From contig NZ_JAKGSD010000005.1 in assembly GCF_021654135.1 (NCBI RefSeq), forward strand, positions 62,001 to 126,000: DNA of 64,000 nucleotides. Reading direction: 5' to 3'. Made by a program: the position numbers and the translations under genes. This document shows, one piece after another, positions 40,760 through 49,930 of this stretch; position 1 is the first letter of the stretch, and each line of letters opens with the position of its first letter. The stretch is from Amycolatopsis tucumanensis. Lineage in GTDB: Bacteria; Actinomycetota; Actinomycetes; Mycobacteriales; Pseudonocardiaceae. The notes beneath the pieces were generated by a model. It worked only from the letters and a program-made list of their open reading frames with translations. It ran no database searches and was not told the origin of the DNA.

Positions 40760-42016
40760 CTACGCGAGGACGGCTTCGATGCGGAAGTGGTCGAGCGCGT
40801 ACGGCATCGGCGGCTCCGGGGGTAGCCGCGGGGTGCGGATGGTCAGGGTCCGCATCAACGCCGCCCGGAGCGCTTCGCTGCCGGTGAGCACAGCCAGGTC
40901 TGCTCCGGCGCAGCGTTGGGGGCCGCGGCTGAAGTGGTTCACCCCCGCCGGCGTGCCCTCCAGCCACCGCTCCGGCACGAAGGCGTCCGCGTCGGGCACG
41001 TGCGCCGGGGCGCGGTGGAAGAACGTGTTCACCACCAGGATCCGCGTCCCGGCAGGCAGGACCGTCCCGTCGTCCCACACCACCTCGGCGCGCGTCTCCC
41101 TGGACAGCATCGGCGTGGTCGGCCACAGCCGCATCGTCTCCTGCAGGCACGCCGCCGCGTGGTCCGCCTCCGCCAGGGCTCGTTCGGCGTCCGCCGGGCG
41201 CTGGCCGAGCACCGCGAGCGCCCGCAGCGCGTTGGCTGCCAGGGTGTCGCCGAGCGCGAACAGCCAGTGCGTCACCTGCGCGCACGACTCGGTGTCCGGA
41301 CCGGCTGGCGTGTCGGCGATCGCCGCGGCCAGACTGCCCGGCTCGGCCCGTTCCAGGTGGCCCTCGACGCTCGCGCGGAAGGCCGGCAGGCGCCGGGACG
41401 GCCGGCGCGGCAACCGGTTCGCCTCGGCCATCATCCGCTCCAGCGTCACCGACAGCGCGTCGTCGCCGGCGGCCTCGTCGCCCAGCACGATCCGGCGCGC
41501 GATCCGCTGGAACGCCCGGTTCCACGGCCGCCACCCGGTCCGCGCGGGCAGCCGGGCGATCTCCTCCGCCACGCACTCCGCCACCCGCGGCGCGAGGGCG
41601 GGCGCCGACGCGAGCACCGCGTCGGTGAACCGGCGCCGCTCCCGCCACGCCTCGCCCCGCGAAATCGTCACCGCGCCGGGCTGGAAGTGCGCCATGCCAC
41701 GGCGTTTCGGGTCCGGATCGCCCGCGTAGACGTCGACCGGCCCCTCGAGCACCCGGTCGGCGTCGCGCGGGTCGAGCAGCAGCACGGTCCCGCCGACGCG
41801 CACCGGCCGCGTGCTCCGGCTGGCCATCGCCGACAGCTGCCGCACCGCCGCGCCGTCCACCCCGGCGGCCGCCGCCGCCCGGACCACGGCGGGCCTGCGC
41901 GCGAACAGCCCCTGCGCCAGGTTCGGCGCCAGCACCAGCGCGCCGACCGCCAGCGCGTCGGGCAGGGCCGCGCGGGGAACTGCGGCGCGGGCGGGGACGG
42001 TGGTCGTGGACATCAT
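40760..42016 (-). CDS. Cytochrome P450 next to the heme peroxidase operon
   Basis: 418 aa. Heme loop FSRGPQRCAGADL (FxxGxxxCxG), ExxR in CLQETMRLWP, and an I-helix reading FALGDTLAANAL, where the usual acidic/Thr pair AGxET is altered to LGDT. Such changes occur in P450s that rearrange hydroperoxides (allene oxide or epoxyalcohol synthase-like) as well as in ordinary hydroxylases. ATG 42016 is chosen for GGAGG 5 nt upstream. It is divergent from an alpha-dioxygenase-like gene with 253 bp between starts, suggesting joint control. Confidence 0.9.
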   Translation of the reverse strand: MMSTTTVPARAAVPRAALPDALAVGALVLAPNLAQGLFARRPAVVRAAAAAGVDGAAVRQLSAMASRSTRPVRVGGTVLLLDPRDADRVLEGPVDVYAGDPDPKRRGMAHFQPGAVTISRGEAWRERRRFTDAVLASAPALAPRVAECVAEEIARLPARTGWRPWNRAFQRIARRIVLGDEAAGDDALSVTLERMMAEANRLPRRPSRRLPAFRASVEGHLERAEPGSLAAAIADTPAGPDTESCAQVTHWLFALGDTLAANALRALAVLGQRPADAERALAEADHAAACLQETMRLWPTTPMLSRETRAEVVWDDGTVLPAGTRILVVNTFFHRAPAHVPDADAFVPERWLEGTPAGVNHFSRGPQRCAGADLAVLTGSEALRAALMRTLTIRTPRLPPEPPMPYALDHFRIEAVLA

Positions 42017-42269
42017 TTCCACCTCCGGCGACGACAATTCCGCGGAGATTCGATTCCGGCCTTTTTCAGGCTACCCGGGAAATGTGCGATCGCCCGGCCG
42101 CCGGTGTTGGTGAAATTCTCGCAGCGGCCCCGCGCACTTGGGCCATCCGGGTACTGGACAGGGCGCGTGATCCGGTGCCACGCTGGGCGTTTCGCGACGC
42201 ACGCTGGCAGGCAAGGCGCCGATCTTCGCACGTCCATTCGCGCAACCGACGAATACGGGGGAACCCGCG
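42017..42269. other. Divergent control region of the P450 and heme-peroxidase operons
   Basis: 253 bp without a gene between two divergent starts. It ends on the right in CGGGGGAACCCGCG before ATG 42270 and on the left in the GGAGG of the P450. I could not assign promoter boxes or a convincing dyad; the AT-richer parts are near 42025-42095. Confidence 0.4.
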
Positions 42270-44090
42270 ATGGCCGATCAAGAAAACACCACCCGGACAT
42301 ATCGCACCAGCCTGCCCTGGCGGGCCTTCACCATGATCACCGGAATGGTCGACCGGGTGGTGGGCTGGGACCGGCTGCCGGTCCCGCTCGGCCTGCTCGA
42401 CCTGATCGGCCTGCGCACCCGGCTGCGCCAGGAGAACCTGCACGACACGAGCCGCCTGCCGGCGATGGGCACGCCGCCGGTGCCGCCGCTCACGCCCGAT
42501 CACCTGGTGAGCCGGTCCGTCGACGGCAGCCACAACGACCTGACCGAGCCCGCGATGGGCATGGCCGGCGCGCGGTTCGGCCGCAACATCCCGCTCGACG
42601 AGATCACCCCGGCCACCGAGGACGCCGTGCTGAAGCCGAGCCCGCGCGAGATCAGCCGGAAACTGCTGACCCGCACCACGTTCGTGCCTGCCACGTCGGT
42701 GAACTCGCTGGTGGCCGCGTGGCTGCAGTTCATGATCCGTGACTGGTTCAGCCACGGCACCAGCCCGAAGGAGAACCCGTGGGTGGTGCCGCTGGCCGAC
42801 GACGACACCTGGCCGGACAAGCCCATGCGCATCATGCGCACGCCCGACGACCCGACCCGCCCGCCGGGCGCGTCGATGCCCCAGACCCGCGTCAACGTGC
42901 TCACCCACTGGTGGGACGGCTCGCAGATCTACGGCGTCACCGGCGAGGAGCAGGGCTGGCTGCGCAGCGGCGAGCAGGGCAAGCTGCGGGTGCTCGACAA
43001 CGGCCTGCTGCCGATCCCCGACGACCCGTCCCGCGACCCCGCGCTGGTCCCCGGCTTCTGGCTCGGCACCGAGATGCTGCGCACGCTGTTCACGTTGGAG
43101 CACAACGCGATCTGCGACCGGCTGCACGCCGAGTACCCGTCGTGGCCGGACGAGGAGCTGTTCCAGCGCGCCCGCCTGGTCACCTCGGCGCTGCTGGCGA
43201 AGATCCACACCGTGGAGTGGACGCCCGCGGTGATCAGCCACCCGACCACGAAGGCCGCGCTGCGGGCCAACTGGTTCGGCCTGGCGGGGGAGCGAGTGCA
43301 CCGGCTGTTCGGCCGCATCAGCGGCAGCGAGGTGGTCAGCGGGATCCCGGGCGGCGCGACCGACCACTACGGGGTGCCGTTCGCGCTGACCGAGGAGTTC
43401 GTCGCGGTGTACCGGATGCACCCGCTGGTGCGCGACACCTGGAGCCTGCGCTCGGCCGGGGACGACGCCACGATCCTGGACTGCGAGTTCCCCGACATCT
43501 CCGGCGCCAACGCGCTCAAGGTCCTGGGCAGCATCGGCATGACCGACCTGCTGTACTCCTTCGGCACCCTGCCGCCGGGCCTGGTCACGCTGCACAACTT
43601 CCCCAAGCACCTGCAGCAGTTCCAGCGCCCGGACGGGCACCTGCAGGACCTCGCGGCCACCGACATCCTGCGCTCGCGGGAGCTCGGCGTGCCGCGGTAC
43701 AACGAGTTCCGCCGCCTCCTGCACCTGCCGCCGGCGCGGGACTTCCGCGACCTGACCGCCGACCCGGAGTGGGCCGAGGAGATCCGCCGCGCCTACGACG
43801 GCGACATCGAGCAGGTCGACCTGACGGTCGGCATGTTCGCCGAGCGCCGCCCGGAGGGCTTCGCGTTCAGCGACACGGCGTTCCGCATCTTCGTCCTGAT
43901 GGCGTCGCGGCGGCTCAACAGCGACCGGTTCTTCACCGAGTACTACACGCCGCAGGTCTACTCCGACGCCGGGCTGGCGTGGATCCGGGACAACTCGATG
44001 GCCACCGTCCTCACCCGGCACTACCCGGGCCTGCGGCCGGTGCTCGCGACGGTGGACAACGCGTTCGCCGCGTGGGAGGTGCGGACATGA
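42270..44090 (+). CDS. Heme peroxidase of the alpha-dioxygenase/cyclooxygenase-like superfamily
   Basis: 606 aa. It resembles fatty-acid alpha-dioxygenases and related animal-type heme peroxidases: the N-terminal NDLTEPAMGMAGARFGRN, the distal His region LQFMIRDWFSHG (His about 162), the VLTHWWDGSQIYG segment, and the proximal His in VAVYRMHPLVRD (about 384). Such enzymes add O2 to fatty acids to give hydroperoxides. There is no signal peptide or clear TM. ATG 42270 follows GGGGGAA. It leads a five-gene coupled operon with other heme enzymes and an epoxide hydrolase. Confidence 0.87.
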   Translation: MADQENTTRTYRTSLPWRAFTMITGMVDRVVGWDRLPVPLGLLDLIGLRTRLRQENLHDTSRLPAMGTPPVPPLTPDHLVSRSVDGSHNDLTEPAMGMAGARFGRNIPLDEITPATEDAVLKPSPREISRKLLTRTTFVPATSVNSLVAAWLQFMIRDWFSHGTSPKENPWVVPLADDDTWPDKPMRIMRTPDDPTRPPGASMPQTRVNVLTHWWDGSQIYGVTGEEQGWLRSGEQGKLRVLDNGLLPIPDDPSRDPALVPGFWLGTEMLRTLFTLEHNAICDRLHAEYPSWPDEELFQRARLVTSALLAKIHTVEWTPAVISHPTTKAALRANWFGLAGERVHRLFGRISGSEVVSGIPGGATDHYGVPFALTEEFVAVYRMHPLVRDTWSLRSAGDDATILDCEFPDISGANALKVLGSIGMTDLLYSFGTLPPGLVTLHNFPKHLQQFQRPDGHLQDLAATDILRSRELGVPRYNEFRRLLHLPPARDFRDLTADPEWAEEIRRAYDGDIEQVDLTVGMFAERRPEGFAFSDTAFRIFVLMASRRLNSDRFFTEYYTPQVYSDAGLAWIRDNSMATVLTRHYPGLRPVLATVDNAFAAWEVRT

Positions 44091-45781
44091 CCGTCGTGGA
44101 CGAGGCCGCGCTGCTGCGCGCGACCCACGACGAGCTGGACCGGCTGTTCCGGGCCAGCCCGCCCGGCGAAGTGCCGCACGGCCCGATGGACGGCACCGCG
44201 GTGCTCGCGCCGGGCACGCCGGTGAACCGGCTGGTCGCCTCCCTCGCCCGGTCGGTCGCCTGGCGCGGCAAGGTCTTCGACCCCGCGGGCCGGACCCTGG
44301 CGAACCGCGTCGGCCCGGTCGGCGTGACCGCGATCAAGGCGGCCGTCGCGCCCGGGCACAGCTGGGTGGACGGCCGGGAGTGCGTCGTCATCGACTACTC
44401 CAAGACCTCGCTGGTGGCCCGCGGCGTGCGGGACGAGATCCGGCTGGTGGCCAAGGACCTCTACCTCGGCGTGGTGTGGCTGTGGCGGCGCCGGGTCGGG
44501 TGGTTCCTGCTGCGCAGGCCCGGCACCGGCGCCGCGGCCCGCCCGTCGCCGCACCAGGTCCCGCTCACCATCCGGGCGCCGCTGCGGCAGGGCCACGAGG
44601 GTGACGTGCCCGGGCTGCTCGACGAGCTGCGCAAGGGCGTCGACTCCGACGGCGGCCCGTTCCGCGACATGGCCGGGGTGCACTTCGCGCGGGTGTTCGT
44701 GCTGCCGCCCGACGGCGACGGCCGCGAGTCGCTGGTCTACATGGCCGAGCTGGACACGCCCGTGCTGGCCCACCTGCACGACCTCGCCGCCGCCCGCGGC
44801 GACGCGCTGTCCGCGTTGCTCGGGCTGTGCGAGGAGTACCCGGAAACCCGCACCGCGGGCGGCCGGGTGCGGTGGCTGCGCGACCACGAGATCCCGCCCG
44901 CCGCCACCTACGTGCACCGCACCGGGCGGAGCCTGGCCCGGATCCGCGACGAGGCGAGGCTGCGGGAACGCATCGAGCAGTTCCTCGACGAGAAACCGGA
45001 GTGGACGGGCACCGGCGAGGTGGCGGTGCACCGCGCGATCCGGGACTTCGTCGCGCAGCAACCGGACCTGTCGTGGGCGCTGCGGCCCGCGGCACCCACC
45101 GCGGTGGGGCACCGCCTGCGCGAGGCCGCGCACCTGGTCGCGGTTCCCGCGGTCGCGCCGCTGCTGCTGCCGGTCGTCCCGGCGCTGGCCGTGCTGATCC
45201 GCCTCAAGGAGCTGCGCGACGAACCCGAACGCGCGACCGTGTCCCGGGCGCGGCTCGCGGAGCTGACGCAGCAGGAGGACACCCGGGTGCAGAACCCGTT
45301 CACCGCCACCGGTTACGTCAAACCGGGGCCGGTGCGGCACTTCACCCTGCGCACCGTCCTGTTCGGACTGGACTGGTTCAACCGGCACGTCTACGCCACC
45401 GACAACCTGGCCGGGGTGCGGACCATCCACTTCGCCCGGTGGGTCTACCTCGACGGCGGCCGCAGGCTCGTCTTCGCCAGCAACTACGACGGCAGCCTGG
45501 AAAGCTACATGGACGACTTCATCGACAAGTTGTCCCCCGGGCTCAACGCGGTGTTCAGCAACGGCGTCGGCTACCCGCGCACGCGGTGGCTGCTGTGGGG
45601 CGGCGCGCGGGACGAGCAGGCCTTCAAGTCCTACCTGCGCGCCCACCAGCTGCCCGCCGTCTGGTACTCCGCCTACGGCGACCTGTCGGCACGCAACATC
45701 GACGACAACTCCGCACTCCGGGACGGCCTCACCCGCGACCTCGACGCGGAGGCGGCCCGGTCCTGGCTGGCCCTGCTGTGA
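44087..45781 (+). CDS. Uncharacterised 564-aa protein of the heme peroxidase operon
   Basis: I do not recognise a defined family. The N-terminal third contains VGPVGVTAIKAAV and VIDYSKTSLVARGVRDEI with a lipocalin-like feel; residues about 345-375 hold a hydrophobic stretch (LVAVPAVAPLLLPVVPALAVL) that could be membrane-associated; the C-terminal part (about 430-560) reads IHFARWVYLDGGRRLVFAS then NYDGSLESYMDDFIDKLSP, with a ferredoxin-like/EthD-like character. ATGA overlap with the peroxidase gene shows translational coupling. It may present or bind lipid substrate for the heme enzymes, which is inference. Confidence 0.6.
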   Translation: MTVVDEAALLRATHDELDRLFRASPPGEVPHGPMDGTAVLAPGTPVNRLVASLARSVAWRGKVFDPAGRTLANRVGPVGVTAIKAAVAPGHSWVDGRECVVIDYSKTSLVARGVRDEIRLVAKDLYLGVVWLWRRRVGWFLLRRPGTGAAARPSPHQVPLTIRAPLRQGHEGDVPGLLDELRKGVDSDGGPFRDMAGVHFARVFVLPPDGDGRESLVYMAELDTPVLAHLHDLAAARGDALSALLGLCEEYPETRTAGGRVRWLRDHEIPPAATYVHRTGRSLARIRDEARLRERIEQFLDEKPEWTGTGEVAVHRAIRDFVAQQPDLSWALRPAAPTAVGHRLREAAHLVAVPAVAPLLLPVVPALAVLIRLKELRDEPERATVSRARLAELTQQEDTRVQNPFTATGYVKPGPVRHFTLRTVLFGLDWFNRHVYATDNLAGVRTIHFARWVYLDGGRRLVFASNYDGSLESYMDDFIDKLSPGLNAVFSNGVGYPRTRWLLWGGARDEQAFKSYLRAHQLPAVWYSAYGDLSARNIDDNSALRDGLTRDLDAEAARSWLALL

Positions 45782-45791
45782 GGTGGCGACG

Positions 45792-47135
45792 ATGACCCTC
45801 GACTTCATCGACACCCAGGGCCTGCTCGTCCGCGGCTACGGCGGGCTGCGGCACGCCACGTTCCTGCTGTTCGCGGTCACCGGCGAGCGGGCGGCCCGCG
45901 CGACGCTGCGGAACCTGGCCGCCCAGGTGTCCACGGCGGCGGCCAAGCCGTCCGAGGCCGCGGTCAACGTGGCCCTCACCGCCGCCGGGATGCGCGCGCT
46001 CGGCGTCCCCGCGGAGGTCGTCGACTCGTTCTCGGCGCCCTTCGCCGAGGGCATGACCACCGAGCACCGCAGCCGCCTGCTCGGCGACTCCGGCGACGCC
46101 GACCCGCGGCGGTGGGCGTGGGGCGGGCCGTCCACCGCGCCGGTGCACCTGCTGGTCCTGGTGTACGCGACGACCGCGACCGCGCTGCGGCGGCGGGTGG
46201 CCCAGATCAAGCGGGAGAGCGAGGGACTGTCCCTGACCGTCGCGCTGCCCACCGACCCGCTCACCCCGACCGAGCCGTTCGGCTTCCGCGACGGCCTGTC
46301 CCAGCCGAAGCTGTCCGGCCTGGGGGAGGAGGCCGCGCCCGGCGACGTCGAGCTCGGCGAGTTCGTCCTGGGCTACCGCAACGCCTACGGGCGGCTCACC
46401 GAGCGGCCGCTGCTGCCCACCGACGCCGACCCGCGTGGCCTGCTGCCGCGCACCGCCGCGGGCGCCGCCGACCTCGGGCGCGACGGCAGCTACCTGGTGT
46501 TCCGCCAGTTGCGCCAGGACGTCGACGGGTTCTGGGCGCACCTGCGCGAGCGGGCGGGTGGCGAGCAGCCTGCCCGGCGGCTCGCGGCGAAGATGGTGGG
46601 GCGGTGGCCCAGCGGCGCGCCGCTCGTCCTCGCCCCGGAGCGGGACGAACCCGCGCTCGCCGAAGAGGACTTCGCCTACCACGCCGAGGATCCGCACGGC
46701 CTGTCCTGCCCGCTGGGCGCGCACGTGCGCCGCGCGAACCCGCGCGACTCGCTCGACCCCGGCCCGGGCTCGCCGAAGTCGGTGGCGGTCAACAACCGGC
46801 ACCGGCTGCTGCGCCGCGGCCGCAGCTACACCATCGCCGGCGCGGACGGCTCCGGCCCGGACGAACGCGGGCTGCACTTCCTGTGCCTGAGCGCCAACCT
46901 GGCCCGGCAGTACGAGTTCGTGCAGCACACCTGGATCAACAGCCCGGTCTTCAACGGCCTGCACGACGACGCCGACCCGCTGGTCGCGCCGAAGAACGGG
47001 CGGGGCGCGCGGTTCACCGAGCAGGCCACGCCGGTGCGGCGGCGGCACAGCGGGCTGCCGTCCTTCGTGCAGGTCCGCGGCGGCGCCTACTTCTTCCTGC
47101 CGGGCGTGGCGGCACTGCGGTACCTGGCGGCGTGA
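45792..47135 (+). CDS. DyP-type peroxidase
   Basis: 447 aa. Dye-decolorising peroxidase with the distal GxxDG motif as GFRDGLSQP (about 163-171) and the proximal heme ligand in CPLGAHVRRANPRD (His about 311). No Tat signal is present, so it is a cytoplasmic form. ATG 45792 is favoured over GTG 45783 by the GGTGG 5 nt before it. The stop overlaps the start of the catalase-related gene (TGATG). It may consume peroxide or hydroperoxide produced in the same pathway. Confidence 0.92.
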   Translation: MTLDFIDTQGLLVRGYGGLRHATFLLFAVTGERAARATLRNLAAQVSTAAAKPSEAAVNVALTAAGMRALGVPAEVVDSFSAPFAEGMTTEHRSRLLGDSGDADPRRWAWGGPSTAPVHLLVLVYATTATALRRRVAQIKRESEGLSLTVALPTDPLTPTEPFGFRDGLSQPKLSGLGEEAAPGDVELGEFVLGYRNAYGRLTERPLLPTDADPRGLLPRTAAGAADLGRDGSYLVFRQLRQDVDGFWAHLRERAGGEQPARRLAAKMVGRWPSGAPLVLAPERDEPALAEEDFAYHAEDPHGLSCPLGAHVRRANPRDSLDPGPGSPKSVAVNNRHRLLRRGRSYTIAGADGSGPDERGLHFLCLSANLARQYEFVQHTWINSPVFNGLHDDADPLVAPKNGRGARFTEQATPVRRRHSGLPSFVQVRGGAYFFLPGVAALRYLAA

Positions 47136-48319
47136 TGAACTGGCTGAAACTGCTCAACGACGCGGTGCTCGGGCTGGTCGCGGCGGAGCGGCGGGTCGAC
47201 CCGTGGGTGCGGCCGGCCTTCGACGCCGTGGTCCGGCCGCCGGTCCAGGCGCTCGTGCAGGCCGCGCTGGCCCGCGGCCGGGTGCCCGGCTCGCCGGTGC
47301 CCGCCGAGGAGACGCCGCTGCCCGGGGAGGCCGCCGCCACCGACGAGATCGTCGACCTGATGAGCCGGTTCCTGCACCGGCACTACGCGCACGGGCACGC
47401 GCTGCGGGCAGGCAACACGAAGACCTACGGCGTGGTGCACGGCTCGCTGCGGATCCACGACGGCCTGCCGTTCCCGGTGCGGCACGGGCTGTTCGCGCGC
47501 CCGGCGACCTACCCGGCCTGGGTGCGCTTCGCCGGTCCCGGGCCGTTCGCCCCGCCCGACCTGAAGGACAACGGGGTGCTCAGCATCGGTGTCAAGCTCG
47601 TCGGGGTGCTGGGGCCGAAGCTGCTCGACGACGAGCGGCACACGCTGGACCTCACCGGCATCAGCGCGCCCACGTTCACCACGCCGGACGTGGTGGCGAA
47701 CGCGAAGCTGCAGCGGCAGATCGGGCGCGACTCGCCGCTGTGGTACTTCGTGAACCCGCGGGACAGCCACCTCGCCGACCTGGTGATGCAGGGTCTCTAC
47801 GCCCGCACGCACAGCAGCCCGCTGGACACGCCGTACTGGAGCTGCGCGGCGTACCTGCTCGGCCGGGGACGGGCGATGCAGTACCGGTTCGTGCCGCGGG
47901 GCGCGCGCGGGCGGGCGCCGTGGAACCCGTCCGACGACTACCTGTCCGAGGCGCTGCGGGCCACGCTCGCGCGGCGCCAGGCCGGGTTCGACCTGTGCCT
48001 GCAGGTGCAGACCGAGCCGCGGCGGATGCCGGTCGAGGACGCCTCGATCGTGTGGCCGGAGCGGTTGTCGCCGCCGGTGCGGGTCGCGACGCTGGTGCTG
48101 GACCGGCAGGAACTCGACCCGGGGGAGCAGCGCGCGCGGGCGGACAGCCTGTCGATCAACCCGTGGCACACCATCGCCGAGCACCGGCCGCTGGGCAGCC
48201 AGAACCGGGCGCGGCGGGAGGTTTACCAGCAGCTCTCCCGGCTGCGGCAGGACATGAACGCGGTCAAGCACGTGGAACCGGGTGCGCAGCGGTTCTTCCC
48301 GGAGGACGGCCGTGGTTGA
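47135..48319 (+). CDS. Catalase-related heme protein
   Basis: 394 aa, shorter than monofunctional catalases (about 480-500). The distal His is in KTYGVVHGSLRIH (about 103), and the proximal Tyr in SQNRARREVYQQLSRLRQ (about 362) lies in the RxxxY arrangement of catalases. Similar minimal catalase-like proteins include allene oxide synthases and related hydroperoxide-converting enzymes. Its position between a DyP peroxidase and an epoxide hydrolase favours conversion of fatty-acid hydroperoxides to epoxides over H2O2 disposal, but that is inference. ATG 47135. Confidence 0.85.
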   Translation: MNWLKLLNDAVLGLVAAERRVDPWVRPAFDAVVRPPVQALVQAALARGRVPGSPVPAEETPLPGEAAATDEIVDLMSRFLHRHYAHGHALRAGNTKTYGVVHGSLRIHDGLPFPVRHGLFARPATYPAWVRFAGPGPFAPPDLKDNGVLSIGVKLVGVLGPKLLDDERHTLDLTGISAPTFTTPDVVANAKLQRQIGRDSPLWYFVNPRDSHLADLVMQGLYARTHSSPLDTPYWSCAAYLLGRGRAMQYRFVPRGARGRAPWNPSDDYLSEALRATLARRQAGFDLCLQVQTEPRRMPVEDASIVWPERLSPPVRVATLVLDRQELDPGEQRARADSLSINPWHTIAEHRPLGSQNRARREVYQQLSRLRQDMNAVKHVEPGAQRFFPEDGRG

Positions 48320-49199
48320 ACACCTGCGGGTCGCCGCGAACGGGCTGGACTTCCACGTGCTGGCCGACGGCCCGCGCGACGCCCCGCCGGTCCTGCTGCT
48401 GCACGGGTTCCCGGAGGGCGCGGCCGGGTGGCGGCCGACGATGGCCGCGCTGGAGGGCCTGCGGGTGTACGCGCCGGACCTGCGCGGCTACCCGTGCAGC
48501 GACCGGCCGCGGCGGGGCTACGACGTGTTCACGCTCACCGACGACGTCCGGCTGCTCATCGAGGCGCTCGGGCTGGACCGGCCGGCGCTGGTGGCGCACG
48601 ACTGGGGCGGCGCGCTGGGGTGGATCTTCGCGCACCGGTTCGGCCCGGTGATCAGCAAGCTGGTCGTGGTGAACTGCACCCATCCGCGCACGCTGGTGCG
48701 GGCCGCGCTGACGTTCCGGGAGCTGCAGCCGCTGCGGATCCCGTGGGTGCTGCCGTTCCAGGTGCCGTTCGCGCCGGAGTTCCTGCTGACGACCCGGCTG
48801 GGCCGCGCCGGGCTGCGGCTGTCGTTCACGCTGCGGGAGGGCTCGCGGGGCCGGATGGACCGGGAGCTGGTGGACGAGCTGGTCGGCCGGTTCCGGTCGG
48901 CGGCCGATCTGGGCCCGCCGATCGACTACTACCGGGCGATCTTCGCGACGCTGGTGTTCCCGTTGTCCCGGGCGCGGCTGTACGCCACCTACGACCGCCC
49001 GATCCCGGTGCCGGTGACGCTGGTGTGGGGGCTGGAGGACGAGGCGCTGCCGTCTGCCGTGGCGCGGGACAGCTTCCGCGACGCGGGCTGCGACGTGGAG
49101 TGGCGGCCGCTGGAGGGCATCGGGCACTTCGTGGATCTGGAGGCGCCGTCGTTGCTGGCGGCGGAGATCGAGCGGGCGGTACTCGTCAAACGGGCTTGA
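48312..49199 (+). CDS. Alpha/beta hydrolase, epoxide hydrolase type
   Basis: 295 aa. Oxyanion motif HGFPEG, nucleophile Asp in VAHDWGGALGW (about 97), acid in VWGLEDEALP and catalytic His in IGHFVDLE (about 270), matching soluble epoxide hydrolases and haloalkane dehalogenases. GTG 48312 has GGAGG 6 nt upstream and overlaps the end of the catalase-related gene by 8 bp. As last gene of the operon it would open an epoxide made by upstream heme enzymes to a diol. Its stop lies within the operator of the next gene. Confidence 0.9.
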   Translation: MVEHLRVAANGLDFHVLADGPRDAPPVLLLHGFPEGAAGWRPTMAALEGLRVYAPDLRGYPCSDRPRRGYDVFTLTDDVRLLIEALGLDRPALVAHDWGGALGWIFAHRFGPVISKLVVVNCTHPRTLVRAALTFRELQPLRIPWVLPFQVPFAPEFLLTTRLGRAGLRLSFTLREGSRGRMDRELVDELVGRFRSAADLGPPIDYYRAIFATLVFPLSRARLYATYDRPIPVPVTLVWGLEDEALPSAVARDSFRDAGCDVEWRPLEGIGHFVDLEAPSLLAAEIERAVLVKRA

Positions 49200-49224
49200 T
49201 GTATCAAGGCGGTTTGATGCATCA
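49195..49224 (+). promoter_or_regulatory. Double palindromic operator for the ArsR-ArsC fusion
   Basis: CTTGATGTATCAAG (49195-49208) and TTGATGCATCA (49214-49224) are two palindromes sharing TTGATG(T/C)ATCA, 18-19 bp centre to centre. They overlap the stop of the epoxide hydrolase gene and the start of the fusion gene. Repeated palindromes at an ArsR gene are typical autorepressor sites. Confidence 0.6.
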
Positions 49225-49930
49225 TCTGGAGATGGTTCCGGATTTCCTCCGGCTCGCCGCTCACCCGCTGCGGTGGCAGCTGCTCGGCCTGCTCGCGGAC
49301 GGGGATCTGCGTGTCCGCGAACTGGTCGCGCTGACCGGTGAGCCGCAGAACCTGGTGTCCTACCACCTGCGGCTGCTGCGCGAGGGCGGTCTGGTGACCG
49401 CGGCGCGCAGCACGTTCGACGGCCGGGACAGCTACTACCACCTCGACCTGAGCCGATGCGGCGACGGGCTGGCGGCGGCGGGGGCCGCGCTGCACCCGTC
49501 GCTGGGTCCGGGCGCGGTGCCGGTGCGGCGGGGGATCGCCGTGTTGTTCGTGTGCACCGGGAACAGCGTGCGCTCGCCGATCGCCGAGGCGCTGCTGCGG
49601 CACCACACCGAGGGGCGCGTGCGGGCGGCGAGCGCCGGGGTGCGGCCGGCGGAGCGCCTGCACCCGTCGGCGGTGCGGGTGTTGCGCGAGAGGGGCGTGG
49701 CGGTGTCCGGGCGGCCCCGCGACGTCCGCACGATGACGCGGCGCCGGTTCGACCACGTGATCACGTTGTGCGACAAGGCGCGGGAGGTCTGCCCGGACCT
49801 GGGGGCGCGGCGGGTGCACTGGAGCATTCCCGAGCCCGCGGGGTACGAGGGTTTCCGCGCGACGGCCGCGGAGATCGATGTCCGTGTCCGGCACCTGGTG
49901 CCGGCCCTGACCGGAGGAGCAGCGCGATGA
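49217..49930 (+). CDS. ArsR-type HTH fused to low-molecular-weight phosphatase/arsenate reductase
   Basis: About 237 aa. Residues 1-95 are a winged helix (FLRLAAHPLRWQLLGLLADG, LVSYHLRLLREGGLV). Residues 108-235 are an LMW protein tyrosine phosphatase/ArsC fold with P-loop VLFVCTGNSVRSPIAEALL (CX5R), HVITLCDKAREVC carrying two further cysteines that could relay a disulphide, and the PEPAGYEG acid loop. It likely senses and reduces arsenate or acts on a related oxyanion. ATG 49217 follows GGCGG; ATG 49199 and 49232 are alternatives. Coupled to a VOC gene by ATGA. Confidence 0.85.
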   Translation: MHHLEMVPDFLRLAAHPLRWQLLGLLADGDLRVRELVALTGEPQNLVSYHLRLLREGGLVTAARSTFDGRDSYYHLDLSRCGDGLAAAGAALHPSLGPGAVPVRRGIAVLFVCTGNSVRSPIAEALLRHHTEGRVRAASAGVRPAERLHPSAVRVLRERGVAVSGRPRDVRTMTRRRFDHVITLCDKAREVCPDLGARRVHWSIPEPAGYEGFRATAAEIDVRVRHLVPALTGGAAR

